Below, one piece after another: positions 32,923 through 42,368 of a DNA stretch of 64,000 nucleotides. Position 1 is the stretch's first letter. Each line of letters begins with the position of its first letter. The stretch spans positions 558,001 to 622,000 of the forward strand of contig JABTUL010000002.1 in the NCBI GenBank assembly GCA_015075425.1, written 5' to 3'. A program made the position numbers and the translations under genes. The notes under the pieces were generated by a model that was not told the origin of the DNA, searched no databases, and worked only from the letters and a program-made list of their open reading frames with translations. This stretch comes from Spirochaetales bacterium. GTDB lineage: Bacteria > Spirochaetota > Leptospiria > Leptospirales > Leptonemataceae.

Positions 32923-35346
32923 CTACCACCCGTCCCGATCCGGACGGGTACGGCCCTGGACCTTCACCGCCCGCTTCACCAGAGTCAGCATGTCCTCAAA
33001 ATACTCCACCGTGATCCCGCTGCGTATGTGCTCCGGGATCTCTTCAAAATCGGGCCGATTCTTCTCTGGAAGAAGCACTGTTGTGATCCCGGCCGCCTGC
33101 GCGGCCAGCACCTTTTCCTTGATACCCCCAACAGGCAGAATCCGGCCGCGCAGAGAGATTTCTCCAGTCATGGCCAGGTTGCGCTCCACAAGATGGCCCG
33201 AATACAGACTGGTGATGGCTGTGAGTAAGGTTACACCGGCCGACGGTCCATCTTTGGGTATGGCCCCGCTGGGAATATGCAAATGGATATCGTAGGTCTG
33301 GAAATCGGCATGGGCGATGCCCAGGTCCCGGGCATGGCTCTTGATCCAGGAATAAGCGGCCACAGCCGATTCCTTCATCACATCCCCCAGTTGCCCGGAA
33401 AGTTTGAGCTCACCTTTACCTGGATAGCGAGTTGCTTCTATATAGAGAATATCCCCGCCAACAGGAGTCCATGCCAGACCAATGGCCACGCCAGCCTGGT
33501 GAACTTCTTCACCACTGTCGCGCTGGTAACGGATCCGGCCCAGAAGTTCCTTTATGTCGCTTTTTTCATAGTGGCAGCGCAATTCTTCTGTTCCCGAAAG
33601 GGGCTCCTGACTTTCATCTTCATTTTTTTCCAGGAAACGGCGGATGGTTTTGCGGGCTATAGCTTCCAGCTTCCGTTTCAAAGAACGCACTCCCGCTTCC
33701 CTTGTGTAACCGGTGATCACAGCTTCCAGGGCCTCAGCGGAAAGATCAATGGTCTGGGCCGGGAGTTTGAGCTGAGAAAGTATGTCGGGTAACAGATGCT
33801 TGCGGGCGATGGCTTTTTTCTCCTCCAGGGTATAGCCGGACAGAGGAACTACTTCCATGCGATCTTGCAGAGGCAGCGGAATCGTATCCAGCTGATTGGC
33901 GGTACATATGAAGAGAACCTGGCTTAAATCGTAGGGCAGCCCCAGGTAGTGATCTTCAAACGTGTGGTTTTGTTCAGGATCGAGTACCTCAAGCAGGGCT
34001 GCGGCCGGATCTCCATGGTAAGAAATACCCGTTTTGTCGATTTCGTCCAGCAGGAATACGGGATTGCGTTGCTCGGCTTTTTTCATGGCAGAAAGAATTT
34101 TGCCTGGCAGAGCCCCCACATAGGTACGCCGGTGGCCGCGGATTTCCGCTTCATCGCGCACGCCTCCCAGGGCAGCACGGACCAGCGGGCGATCCATCGA
34201 TTTGGCGATGGAGTGCGCAAGCGAAGTCTTACCCACTCCCGGAGGACCGACAAGGCAAAGGATGGGAGCGCGCGAGCCACCGGTTTGCTTTTCCACAGCC
34301 AGATATTCAAGAATCTGTTTTTTGACTTCTTCCAGACCTTCGTGATCCTGATCCAACAACTGAGCCGCAGACTTTAAGTGGATCACTTTCTTTTCCGGCT
34401 CTTCCCAGGGCAATTCTGCCACCAGTTCCAGCCACGAACGTATCTGACCGGCTTCCATTCCACCCGATTGCGGGCTGTCGTTCAATCTGCGAAAACGTTT
34501 CAGTTCTTTATCGACTGCTTTCTGCACATGCTCGGGAAGCTGCTTTTCACGGAGCGTTTTTTCCAGATCATCCGTATCATCGCTTTCATCCTCACCCAGC
34601 TCTTTACGGATTTGTTCCATCTGTTTGCGCAAATAAAATTCCCGCTGCATACGGGAAGTATCCTGTTCCACACGTTCGCGTACTTCCTGCTCCATGCGCA
34701 GGCTCTGGGTCTCATCCAGGAGCCATTTTTGCACGTAGTCGATTTTTTCCTGAACGGAACTGAATTTCATGAAATCGATCTTCTCCTCAATTTCCATGCG
34801 GGAAAAAAAGACGACCTGATTGGCCAGAGAAGCCGGGTTCTTTAATCTTTTTACAAAAGCCGCTACTTCGTCCGGGATACCGGGATGGATCTTGATAAAT
34901 TCCAGAACGTGAGATTGAAAAATTTTCTGAGCTTCTTCTGTCGCGTCAGCAATTTCCCCGAGAGGAGAGATTTTTGCCTGCAAGTAGGGCTTACCTTCCA
35001 CCTGGCGGACCAGTTCGATTTTTTGCACACCCTGAAGAAACACCTGGTAGCCACCTTCACCCACGGGCATGACCCGATGAACTTCAGCAAGCGTGCCAAT
35101 CCGGTAGAGGCCGGAAACATCAACGTCTTCATCGGAGGCTGACTTCTGGGTAAAGAGACCGATCAACGCGCCAGGCTGTCCCTCCGCTTCAATAAGTTGT
35201 ATGGACTCCGTCCGACCGACAAAAACAGGAAGGAGCACTCCAGGTAGAATAACTGCGTTGCGCAAAGGCACGACAGGCACCACTTCAGGCACCTGGGCCA
35301 GCTCGATTTCCGTCAAATTCTGGTCAGCGTATCGGATTGTGCTCAT
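32923..35346 (-). CDS. lon: ATP-dependent protease Lon
   Basis: 807 aa, full length. N-terminal substrate-binding domain (VPVVPLRNAVILPGVLLPVF), Walker A GPPGVGKTSLAHSIAKSM, Walker B VFLLDEIDKTG, and the protease domain with catalytic Ser702 in KDGPSAGVTLLTA and Lys745 in GGIKEKVLAA. It degrades misfolded and regulatory proteins. GGAG six bases before the ATG sets the start. The last residues (GRTRPDRDGW) lie at a hairpin and abut a duplicated fragment, so the very C-terminus may have been altered; it is not catalytic. Confidence 0.96.
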   Translation of the reverse strand: MSTIRYADQNLTEIELAQVPEVVPVVPLRNAVILPGVLLPVFVGRTESIQLIEAEGQPGALIGLFTQKSASDEDVDVSGLYRIGTLAEVHRVMPVGEGGYQVFLQGVQKIELVRQVEGKPYLQAKISPLGEIADATEEAQKIFQSHVLEFIKIHPGIPDEVAAFVKRLKNPASLANQVVFFSRMEIEEKIDFMKFSSVQEKIDYVQKWLLDETQSLRMEQEVRERVEQDTSRMQREFYLRKQMEQIRKELGEDESDDTDDLEKTLREKQLPEHVQKAVDKELKRFRRLNDSPQSGGMEAGQIRSWLELVAELPWEEPEKKVIHLKSAAQLLDQDHEGLEEVKKQILEYLAVEKQTGGSRAPILCLVGPPGVGKTSLAHSIAKSMDRPLVRAALGGVRDEAEIRGHRRTYVGALPGKILSAMKKAEQRNPVFLLDEIDKTGISYHGDPAAALLEVLDPEQNHTFEDHYLGLPYDLSQVLFICTANQLDTIPLPLQDRMEVVPLSGYTLEEKKAIARKHLLPDILSQLKLPAQTIDLSAEALEAVITGYTREAGVRSLKRKLEAIARKTIRRFLEKNEDESQEPLSGTEELRCHYEKSDIKELLGRIRYQRDSGEEVHQAGVAIGLAWTPVGGDILYIEATRYPGKGELKLSGQLGDVMKESAVAAYSWIKSHARDLGIAHADFQTYDIHLHIPSGAIPKDGPSAGVTLLTAITSLYSGHLVERNLAMTGEISLRGRILPVGGIKEKVLAAQAAGITTVLLPEKNRPDFEEIPEHIRSGITVEYFEDMLTLVKRAVKVQGRTRPDRDGW

Positions 35347-35656
35347 TGGATCTCCTGTTTCATTATGGGACGATTTTCCCTCGCCCTAAAGTAGGCAAGA
35401 ACAAGAGTTACGCATAGCAAAAAGGATGCCTGGCTGAGGGGTTCCGATCGGCCCGTGCTGACACAGCAGCGCAGTGCTCCTGCCAGGATGGCAGACCCAC
35501 TGCCAGAATGAACCGACGATTCCGGAAAGACGCAAGTGCCTGAACGACATTCGGGACAGGCATCCGCAAAAATCGAACAAAAAAGAGCAACCCTCTTCTA
35601 AATTTCACTGGATTCCTGCCGTAGGGATGGGATAGATTCTTGGTGATGAGGGTTTT
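35347..35656. other. Intergenic region between divergent lon and degQ
   Basis: 310 bp that should hold the promoters of both protease genes. I see no convincing gene, no clear sigma70 pair and no inverted repeat of the heat-shock CIRCE type. Short open frames on the minus strand lack ribosome sites and family resemblance. Confidence 0.4.
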
Positions 35657-36757
35657 ATGAGAAAATCACTGCAACCGTTTGCTTTTGCTGCCATTTTGCT
35701 CGGCGTGCCGCCGATCATGGCAAATCCCGGACTTCGCGCCCCCAGCGGTATGAGCCAGTCGGAACTGGACGAGTCCTACAAACAGGCCGCTTCTTTACAA
35801 AACGTTTTTCATGCGGTGTATCAGCAAGTAAGACCTTCCGTGGTTCGTGTTGTGATCGAAAACAAAGTGCAGACCCAGGGCGCGCCTGTGGATCCCTTCA
35901 TCTATCGTTTCTTTGGCCTGCCGGTACCGCGGCAGCCGCAGCAGGGGGAAAAAATCGTTCAGGCTCAGGGCACAGGCTTTGTCATTGAGCAGGGACTTAT
36001 CGTCACCAATGCTCATGTGGTTGGCAAAGCAAAAGAAGTGAAAATCAAACTGGCCAATGGTAAAGAAATCAAAGGACAGGTCAAGGGCGCGGACAATGTC
36101 ACGGACATTGCCCTCATTGCCGTCTCTGAACCTCTCCCCGTGGCCGCGCTGGGCGATTCCGATCAATTGCGTGTCGGGGACTTTGCCATTGCTGTGGGCA
36201 ACCCCTTTGGCCTGGATGGAACGTTTACCACCGGTGTGATCTCTGCAGTAGGTCGCGTGGGCCTTGATGCCAGCGGTGGAAAGTTCATCCAGACGGACGC
36301 GGCCATCAACCAGGGCAATTCGGGTGGGCCGCTTCTCAATCTCAAAGGTCAGGTCGTGGGTATCAATCGCATGATTGTTTCACCCAGCGGGGGCTCTGTA
36401 GGCATTGGCTTTGCCATCCCCGTCAACGAGGTGCTGGGAATCATCCAGCAAATCCGTGATAAAGGAGAAGTCGTCCGGCCGTTTCTAGGGATTGAGATCA
36501 GCCCCCTCCCGGAAGATGTTGCCAGAACCTCCGGCGGCAAGGGCGTGTTTGTGTCTGGAGTGGAAGCGGGCACAGGCGCGGCTGAGGCCGGCATTCAAGC
36601 AGGAGATATAGTACTCAGCATTGAAAAAAAAGAGGTGAACAGCCCGCAGGAGCTCATTCGCACCATTACGGGTCGCAATGCGGGAGATCGTATAACGCTT
36701 GAAATCATGCGACAGGGCCAGAAAAGATCAGTCTCCGCAAGACTCGGTAAGCGTTAG
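35657..36757 (+). CDS. degQ: Periplasmic serine protease, HtrA/DegQ type with one PDZ domain
   Basis: 366 aa. Signal peptide about residues 1-22 (MRKSLQPFAFAAILLGVPPIM). Trypsin-like domain with the triad His120 (LIVTNAHVV), Asp150 (NVTDIALI) and Ser222 (INQGNSGGPLL). A single PDZ domain follows (FLGIEISPLPEDV; AGIQAGDIVLSIEKKEV). One PDZ rather than two puts it nearer DegS/HhoA-type members, but it lacks a membrane anchor. It handles damaged envelope proteins. Its stop TAG shares a base with the GTG of the next gene, so it is coupled to the two MuiA-like genes. Confidence 0.9.
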   Translation: MRKSLQPFAFAAILLGVPPIMANPGLRAPSGMSQSELDESYKQAASLQNVFHAVYQQVRPSVVRVVIENKVQTQGAPVDPFIYRFFGLPVPRQPQQGEKIVQAQGTGFVIEQGLIVTNAHVVGKAKEVKIKLANGKEIKGQVKGADNVTDIALIAVSEPLPVAALGDSDQLRVGDFAIAVGNPFGLDGTFTTGVISAVGRVGLDASGGKFIQTDAAINQGNSGGPLLNLKGQVVGINRMIVSPSGGSVGIGFAIPVNEVLGIIQQIRDKGEVVRPFLGIEISPLPEDVARTSGGKGVFVSGVEAGTGAAEAGIQAGDIVLSIEKKEVNSPQELIRTITGRNAGDRITLEIMRQGQKRSVSARLGKR

Positions 36758-38709
36758 TGCCTGGCCGCCTTACAGTTATTTGGATGGTTGTTTTCTCTGC
36801 CGCCAGAGCCGGGACAGAGACACTCTTTCCGGTCAAGGAAGTTACCCTGTTTGGCGGGGAAGCTCAAGTAGAACGCCACACGGAACTGCAACTGGGAACG
36901 GGAAGCCATTCCCTGCAACTTCTGGCTTTAAGCGATGGTCTGCGCGATGATTCCCTCGAAGTTCGTATAGATCCGCCTTCTTTAGAAATCAAAGCATTGA
37001 AGATCACACCGCGCAACGTGCAACTTTTTCATTCCGATCAAGCCGAAGAAGCACGGCGTTACTATGAACAGGCACGCCGGCAGCTCGAACGGCTGACTCA
37101 TGAGTATCAGGTGCTCAAAGAAGAAGAGCGCTCTTTGCTGGCCCTGCGGGTGAGTATCCCCGAGCCGCGGCAAAAGATCTCCCTTGAACCCCGCAGTTGG
37201 GAAGGAAATTTGAATTTTGTGCAGCAAAGTCTGGCACGCAATCAAAGTCGTATGCTTGAGCTGCTCGATCAGATTGATCAGGCAAGGGTCGACTTTCGCA
37301 TCGCGGAAACGGTTCTGGATCGCTACAGGAGCAGCGAAGCCCGTCGCGTGAAGGATATTTCTTTTATTGTGGATGCACCACAGCCGGTGCGGGCCCGACT
37401 GAGCCTTATCTACCGCTTGCAGGGAGCCAGCTGGTTCCCCGCCTACAGCGCACGGGTCACCACCACGGGCCGGAGCCCTCAGCTCAAATTAACGCTCTAT
37501 GCCATGGCTCGCAACCAGAGTGGAGAATCCTGGGAGAATGTTCGCTTTGCCTTTTCTGCGGCGCGACCCCCTTACACCGGAGCATTACCCGAACTTCGGG
37601 AGTGGCGCATTCGAGCCTCTGAACGGCCAACGGCCCTGCCGGCACCACGCCAGGAGGCGGCTCGCGAAGACCGGAAGGCTACAGCCACAGAACCCGAGCC
37701 GCAGCGTTCCGCCGGAGCACGTGGCCTTCCGGCCAGACCCGCACCTGTGTCAGAGCTCCAGAGCAAAAGCAAAAGTGATTACTATCAACAAAACTTAAAT
37801 ACCATCCAGGAAAAGCGGGCGCGGCAAAATGCCGACAAAATCACCAAAGAACTCGATGCCCTGGAACAGAATAAGAAAGAGAGCAAGAAGTCTTTGCAAG
37901 AAGGTCGCTATGGTGCGGCCGTTAAAGAAAGCAATGCATTTATTGAATCGATCCAGTCGTTGCCTCCTCGTGCTCAGGAGCTTTTCCGGGAGGATTTGCA
38001 GCAAGCGCAGGAAGTCCGGCGAAAGTCACTGGAAATGCTGGAATCGGAAAAGATCATTGCCCGACTGCGCAGTCCCGAAGGCTTCGACCACGAATACCGC
38101 GCAGCCTTTCCGGAAACCATCCAGTCTGACAATGCCTTCCATAAAATTCTCCTGCTGGAGAAAGAATATCCGGTAGAACTATCCTATGAAATTGCAGCGG
38201 AAAAAAATCGGCTGTCCTACCTGACCGGTGAAGCCACAAACAGCGGGGACCCTTTGCTGTACGGGCCGGCCAGCGTTTACCACAACCAGGACTATGCCGG
38301 CGAGAGTATCATCCAGACCACAGGCAATGGCGAGGCTTTCCGGCTTTACTTAGGTGCCGATGAAGATCTGGCAGTCGAAAGGACTGTTCAGGATTTCCGC
38401 GAAAGAGCCGGCCTTCTGGGCGGTGATTTTCGCTACAAACGTAAGATAACCGTTTCCATTGCCAATCGCAAACGCATCGCAGCGCGAATCACCCTCCTGG
38501 AAAGAATCCCGGTGAGCAGCGATGAAAATCTAAAAATTGAGGGTATCGTGCTCAGTCGCAATCCTGACCGCCGCGATCCCTCCGGTCTCATGGCTTTTGA
38601 ACTCCGCTTGCCAGCGGGCAGCAAGGACAGCACCAGTATCGAATACAATGTCCGTTACCCGGCCAATTCGCGTCCCGCTTACCGCGAAGAAGGAGCACCC
38701 ACGTGGTAA
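36757..38709 (+). CDS. MuiA-family protein (DUF4140/DUF4139) with a coiled-coil insertion
   Basis: 650 aa from a GTG that overlaps the degQ stop (TAGTG). A signal segment (LTVIWMVVFSAARAG) is followed by the DUF4140 strand motif VKEVTLFGGEAQVERHTEL, a coiled coil near residues 85-190, then the DUF4139 barrel (RLQGASWFPAYSARVTT, ESWENVRFAFSAARPP). Between about residues 285 and 450 it has a Pro/Ala/Arg linker and a second coiled coil (EKRARQNADKITKELDALEQ) that its neighbour lacks. The barrel resumes at EYRAAFPETIQSD. It is exported by inference; molecular function is unknown. Confidence 0.8.
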   Translation: MPGRLTVIWMVVFSAARAGTETLFPVKEVTLFGGEAQVERHTELQLGTGSHSLQLLALSDGLRDDSLEVRIDPPSLEIKALKITPRNVQLFHSDQAEEARRYYEQARRQLERLTHEYQVLKEEERSLLALRVSIPEPRQKISLEPRSWEGNLNFVQQSLARNQSRMLELLDQIDQARVDFRIAETVLDRYRSSEARRVKDISFIVDAPQPVRARLSLIYRLQGASWFPAYSARVTTTGRSPQLKLTLYAMARNQSGESWENVRFAFSAARPPYTGALPELREWRIRASERPTALPAPRQEAAREDRKATATEPEPQRSAGARGLPARPAPVSELQSKSKSDYYQQNLNTIQEKRARQNADKITKELDALEQNKKESKKSLQEGRYGAAVKESNAFIESIQSLPPRAQELFREDLQQAQEVRRKSLEMLESEKIIARLRSPEGFDHEYRAAFPETIQSDNAFHKILLLEKEYPVELSYEIAAEKNRLSYLTGEATNSGDPLLYGPASVYHNQDYAGESIIQTTGNGEAFRLYLGADEDLAVERTVQDFRERAGLLGGDFRYKRKITVSIANRKRIAARITLLERIPVSSDENLKIEGIVLSRNPDRRDPSGLMAFELRLPAGSKDSTSIEYNVRYPANSRPAYREEGAPTW

Positions 38710-40256
38710 GATCTGTCGGCCCTTTCCTTGCTTTTTTGAGTCTCTGGTCCCTCGGGGCGGAACCGACTTCTTTTACGGCCCGGCCCACAGAAGTTACGCT
38801 CTACCGCAACCGGGCAAGTGTTCTATTCAGCAGCCGAATACAACTGGAAAAAGGCAAGCATACACTGGAACACCGGGAAGCCGTACCGGCACTGATCCCG
38901 GAAAGCCTGCGGGCGACCACAGACTCGGGCCAGATTGTCATTCAAGGAATCAGCAGCTTTCTGGACGCAGCAGAACCAGCCAGGCAACCGGAAATACAGG
39001 AGCTACAGTCCCGCATTCAGCAAAAGGATCGGGAAATTCTGAAACTGGAGTATGAAATCCAAAGAATCCAGACAGATATTGAGGGAATCAATAAATACTA
39101 TGAACTTTTGAATACGGCCCTTTCCCGTCAGGCTGCGGGAGCGGCAGAAGCTCGCGAACAATCACGCACGGTGCTCATTGAAAGGAAGCTCAAACAGACG
39201 GCTCTCCTCGGGGAAACCCGGGAAACCTTGCGCAAGAAAAATGAAGAAGTGATCCGGCTGCGCAGAGATCTGGCAGAAAAGAAGGACCGGCTGTCGCACA
39301 GGCGACGGACAGTGCAGATTACGCTTTATGCAAATGAACCGACCACGTTCCACCTGGGATACCATGCCATCGTACCGGATGCCGGATGGAATGTTTCCTA
39401 CAGCCTTCGTCTTTCCGGCAGGCCGGAACTCAAATACTACGCAGAAGCATACCAGAAAACGGGTCTGGACTGGAATGGTGTAAAGCTCTTCTTCTCCACA
39501 GCAGAACCGCAGCTTGCTTCCGAGCGTCCGCCTCTGCGTCCTCTGTCCGCCAGCCTCGTGCGAGCGCAGGACAATCGCAACATCGTTGTGGAACAGGAAG
39601 CCTCTGAGGAAGTCGTTGATAGTGATGTTGCGGAACCGGAGAGCGCTGAAGAAGCACGACTCGTTTTCCAGGCGGGTCAGGCCAGTCTCAAATCCGGGAA
39701 TGAAAAACATCTGTTTTTGCTGGCCACCTTCCAGCCAGAACTTACGGATACCTTTCTGCGAGTGGCCGGACGCACCGCCACCGGAACCGTTTATCGGCTC
39801 AAACACAACGGGGATACTCCGCTGCTTGCCGGGCCGGTGGATCTCATCAAATCCAGCGGGTGGAGTGGCCGTTCCGCCTTAAAAAGGACTCCGCCAGGAG
39901 TTACTTTTGAACTGAGCACGGCCGGCGCGGCCAATATCAAGCAGGACCGCTCCGTTTCGCATCGCCGGGAGACCAGTCTGGGAGGAAAACAGATTTTCCA
40001 CACGATTGTCCGCAACTCCCTGCAAAATCGCAGTAGAGAAAAGCAGCGTCTGGAAATTCAGGAGCGGTTGCCCGTGTCAGAGCTATCAGAGGTGAGCGTG
40101 GAACTCCTTGATGGTGGAGAATGGCAGGAAAAGAGCCCCACTTCCGGGATACGCCTGCGCCAGGTGATGCTCGAACCCGGACAGAAATGGAACTATGAGT
40201 TCCATTACACTGTCACTGTTCCGCAAACATTCCAGGGAACCCTCTACGGTGATTGA
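38703..40256 (+). CDS. MuiA-family protein (DUF4140/DUF4139), shorter paralogue
   Basis: 517 aa. Signal peptide MVRSVGPFLAFLSLWSLGAE, DUF4140 segment ARPTEVTLYRNRASVLFSSR, a central coiled coil (RIQQKDREILKLEYEIQRIQ), then the DUF4139 barrel (PDAGWNVSYSLRLSG; DWNGVKLFFSTAEPQ) ending in a Tyr-rich strand, WNYEFHYTVTVPQ. GTG start lies 7 bp inside the preceding gene, so all three genes from degQ on are coupled. The last 13 bp overlap the convergent glycosyltransferase gene. Confidence 0.8.
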   Translation: MVRSVGPFLAFLSLWSLGAEPTSFTARPTEVTLYRNRASVLFSSRIQLEKGKHTLEHREAVPALIPESLRATTDSGQIVIQGISSFLDAAEPARQPEIQELQSRIQQKDREILKLEYEIQRIQTDIEGINKYYELLNTALSRQAAGAAEAREQSRTVLIERKLKQTALLGETRETLRKKNEEVIRLRRDLAEKKDRLSHRRRTVQITLYANEPTTFHLGYHAIVPDAGWNVSYSLRLSGRPELKYYAEAYQKTGLDWNGVKLFFSTAEPQLASERPPLRPLSASLVRAQDNRNIVVEQEASEEVVDSDVAEPESAEEARLVFQAGQASLKSGNEKHLFLLATFQPELTDTFLRVAGRTATGTVYRLKHNGDTPLLAGPVDLIKSSGWSGRSALKRTPPGVTFELSTAGAANIKQDRSVSHRRETSLGGKQIFHTIVRNSLQNRSREKQRLEIQERLPVSELSEVSVELLDGGEWQEKSPTSGIRLRQVMLEPGQKWNYEFHYTVTVPQTFQGTLYGD

Positions 40257-41698
40257 ACTCCGGGACGCCGGAGCAGCCTGACACTCCTGAGCGGGGGCGG
40301 TGCCTCGACAGCAAAGGTCTGAAAAGATTCACTGCGGATGTATTGGTGGAGTATGGGCTCCCAGGAATCGTTCTCATCGAGTAAGAAACAGTCAATGCTG
40401 GCAAAACGTTCCTTCAAGCGCCCTTCGATCCCGGGGTAGTAAAGCTTACCTGGAATAAACTCTAAAAGCTCAAGATCCGGGCGCGATTCGCGCAAATGAA
40501 AGTAAGGGTCCGGCCTCAGGCGCATGTATACACTGCGACAGCTGGCTGTCGCAGCAGTGATGTTTTCCATAAATGGACCGATAGCCCTGTCGGTTTCCCG
40601 AAGAAGCTCTCTGACAGAGTAAGTCAGGGTACTTCCTGTGGCAAAAAGGGCCATGGCACAAAGAGGCAGCCGATGCCACCAGCGGCTCCAGTGGCGGTCC
40701 AGATCCGCTATAAAAATCACAACAAAAGGACCCACATAGACGGCATACCAGGCTTCAGAACCGGAAAGGACCATAGCCAGGATGGCCACAAAGGATACGT
40801 AGAGGGGCAGCGCGGTTTTTTGCCGGCGCAGGCTGACAGCCCCAAAAATCAAAATGAGTGAGAAAACAAGACCGGCCGCAAACATGAGAAGGCGCGAAGA
40901 TCCAAACTGCGAAAGAAAAACTACCAGAATGCCCCCGGTATCACTCTGGCCTGCGGCTGCCTGGAGCATCCCGGCCTTGCGAACAATCTGCGACAAAAAT
41001 TGCAGTTCAAATTCGGCAAAATGCGGAATGATATACAGAGCCCAGCCCAGCAATGGCAGAGAAAATCCTAATAAAACAAACAATAGTTTTTTTGACTGCC
41101 GATACAGGAAAATACCATATAACACAGTGATCATGGCTCCACCGGGATGACTGATCACGGCCATGCCCCCATAAAGGCCGGACCAGAACAGGCGGCGTGA
41201 GGTATTGGGCTCCACTGCATAGTAAATCAACAGTAACTGGCGAAAAGCAAGAACCAGAAATAGAAGCGTAAGCATGTCCATACGACCGGTGTTGGCCGCC
41301 CGGCTGAAAGTTAGATCCAGAACCAGAAGAATCGGAATTCCGAAAATGTAGCCGCTCTTGAACCGCAGTCGTTCCAGGAGCTCTGCCAGAACGTAGAGTA
41401 CGCCCACGCCCAGCAGCAGAGAAAATGAGCGCATGACCAGCAGAGATTCACCGGTGAACGAATAAAGAAAACCAAGTAAAACCATGAAGAGAGGTGCGTT
41501 CCACAGTGTCACCTCTCCTATTCCAGGGATAAGGCCGGCCAGTACAGCCGTGCCCATGCGCCCATTGCGGGCCAGCTCAATGGCCGGCGAGGAAAAGAGG
41601 GCCTCATCCGGCCAGAAAAACGGCCAGTGCAAAAAATTCAGGCGGGTCAAAAGGAAAAGCAGAGCACCAGCAAACAGACTGGCGAGAATGGGACGCAA
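40244..41698 (-). CDS. GT-C family membrane glycosyltransferase (ArnT/PMT-like)
   Basis: 484 aa, about eleven membrane helices. The first loop carries the acidic motif WPDEALFSSPAIELARNGRM, as in ArnT/PMT-type enzymes that use polyprenyl-phosphate sugars; SRAANTGRMDMLTLLFLVLA is the second family block. A periplasmic C-terminal part starts near residue 375. It starts at a TTG four bases after the stop of a STAS gene; no other start is available in the frame. Acceptor unknown, probably a surface lipid or protein. Confidence 0.75.
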   Translation of the reverse strand: MRPILASLFAGALLFLLTRLNFLHWPFFWPDEALFSSPAIELARNGRMGTAVLAGLIPGIGEVTLWNAPLFMVLLGFLYSFTGESLLVMRSFSLLLGVGVLYVLAELLERLRFKSGYIFGIPILLVLDLTFSRAANTGRMDMLTLLFLVLAFRQLLLIYYAVEPNTSRRLFWSGLYGGMAVISHPGGAMITVLYGIFLYRQSKKLLFVLLGFSLPLLGWALYIIPHFAEFELQFLSQIVRKAGMLQAAAGQSDTGGILVVFLSQFGSSRLLMFAAGLVFSLILIFGAVSLRRQKTALPLYVSFVAILAMVLSGSEAWYAVYVGPFVVIFIADLDRHWSRWWHRLPLCAMALFATGSTLTYSVRELLRETDRAIGPFMENITAATASCRSVYMRLRPDPYFHLRESRPDLELLEFIPGKLYYPGIEGRLKERFASIDCFLLDENDSWEPILHQYIRSESFQTFAVEAPPPLRSVRLLRRPGVQSP

Positions 41699-41701
41699 TG
41701 T

Positions 41702-42043
41702 TCAGCTCTCGTGGATGAATTGCAGCGCCTGGTCTTCGTTGGGAAAGACCTTGAAAACCTGACCCAGGTCCACTACATCCAGGACTTTCTGAACCACGGG
41801 CGACACATCGCACAGCGCCATCTTGCCATAATGGGTTTTGCAGTGACGGTAAATGGATAGCAGGGCCCGGATTCCGGAGGATGACATATAGGAAATTCCG
41901 GAAAGATTCACGATAATTGTACAATTGTCCGGGCTGAGACGCTGGATCACGCTCTTTTCAAAGTTGTCTGCTTCAATGATGTCCAGACGACCATTGAGCC
42001 GGATGACGTGGCTGCCTTTCTTTTCTTTCCAGGTGATTTCCAT
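41702..42043 (-). CDS. STAS-domain anti-sigma factor antagonist
   Basis: 113 aa, one SpoIIAA-type STAS domain. GRLDIIEADNFEKSV and IIVNLSGISYMSSSGIRALL contain the conserved site; the Ser in MSSSGIR is the residue phosphorylated by a HATPase kinase in partner-switching systems. It is adjacent to a second STAS gene on the other strand, and a HATPase gene and a SpoIIE phosphatase gene lie at 47383 and 63212. Confidence 0.85.
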   Translation of the reverse strand: MEITWKEKKGSHVIRLNGRLDIIEADNFEKSVIQRLSPDNCTIIVNLSGISYMSSSGIRALLSIYRHCKTHYGKMALCDVSPVVQKVLDVVDLGQVFKVFPNEDQALQFIHES

Positions 42044-42086
42044 GGCCGCCCGTGCAGCCTTGCAGAAAAGACATGGCAGTCAATTT

Positions 42087-42290
42087 TTATTTTATGTCAC
42101 ATGAAGGTTCGGGACCGGGAGAAACGCCCTTTTCCCGGCCCAGCCAGATGCGCTTCCAGCTATCCGTCCATGACAGCCAGTCGGCTCTCCTCCGGCGATT
42201 TTCTGCCAGAACGGATTCAATGAGGGAACATTCTTCAATGAGATCATTACGGTACTCTTGAAGGCGTTGCCAGACCTCGTGCTCTTCCAT
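42087..42290 (-). CDS. Small charged protein, unknown
   Basis: 67 aa from the ATG at 42288-42290 (MEEHEVWQRLQEYRNDLIEE). Helical, rich in Glu and Arg, with WLSWTDSWKRIWLG near the end. No family recognised. It lies 43 bp before the STAS gene in the same direction and could be its operon partner. Ribosome site is weak (AGG), so it may not be real. Confidence 0.35.
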   Translation of the reverse strand: MEEHEVWQRLQEYRNDLIEECSLIESVLAENRRRRADWLSWTDSWKRIWLGREKGVSPGPEPSCDIK

Positions 42291-42368
42291 ACCTGCTATT
42301 ATCGACCTGCAGTCCTGCACTCTTGCTTTACGTTTTGCCCTCATTCAGAACGATGGGCCGGGGGCAGC

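Noticed and set aside
32929-32949. Hairpin at the end of lon as an intrinsic terminator
   Set aside because: No T tract follows on either strand, and it lies inside coding sequence.
35386-35608. Short minus-strand open frames between lon and degQ
   Set aside because: Cys-rich random-looking translations, no ribosome site, no similarity.
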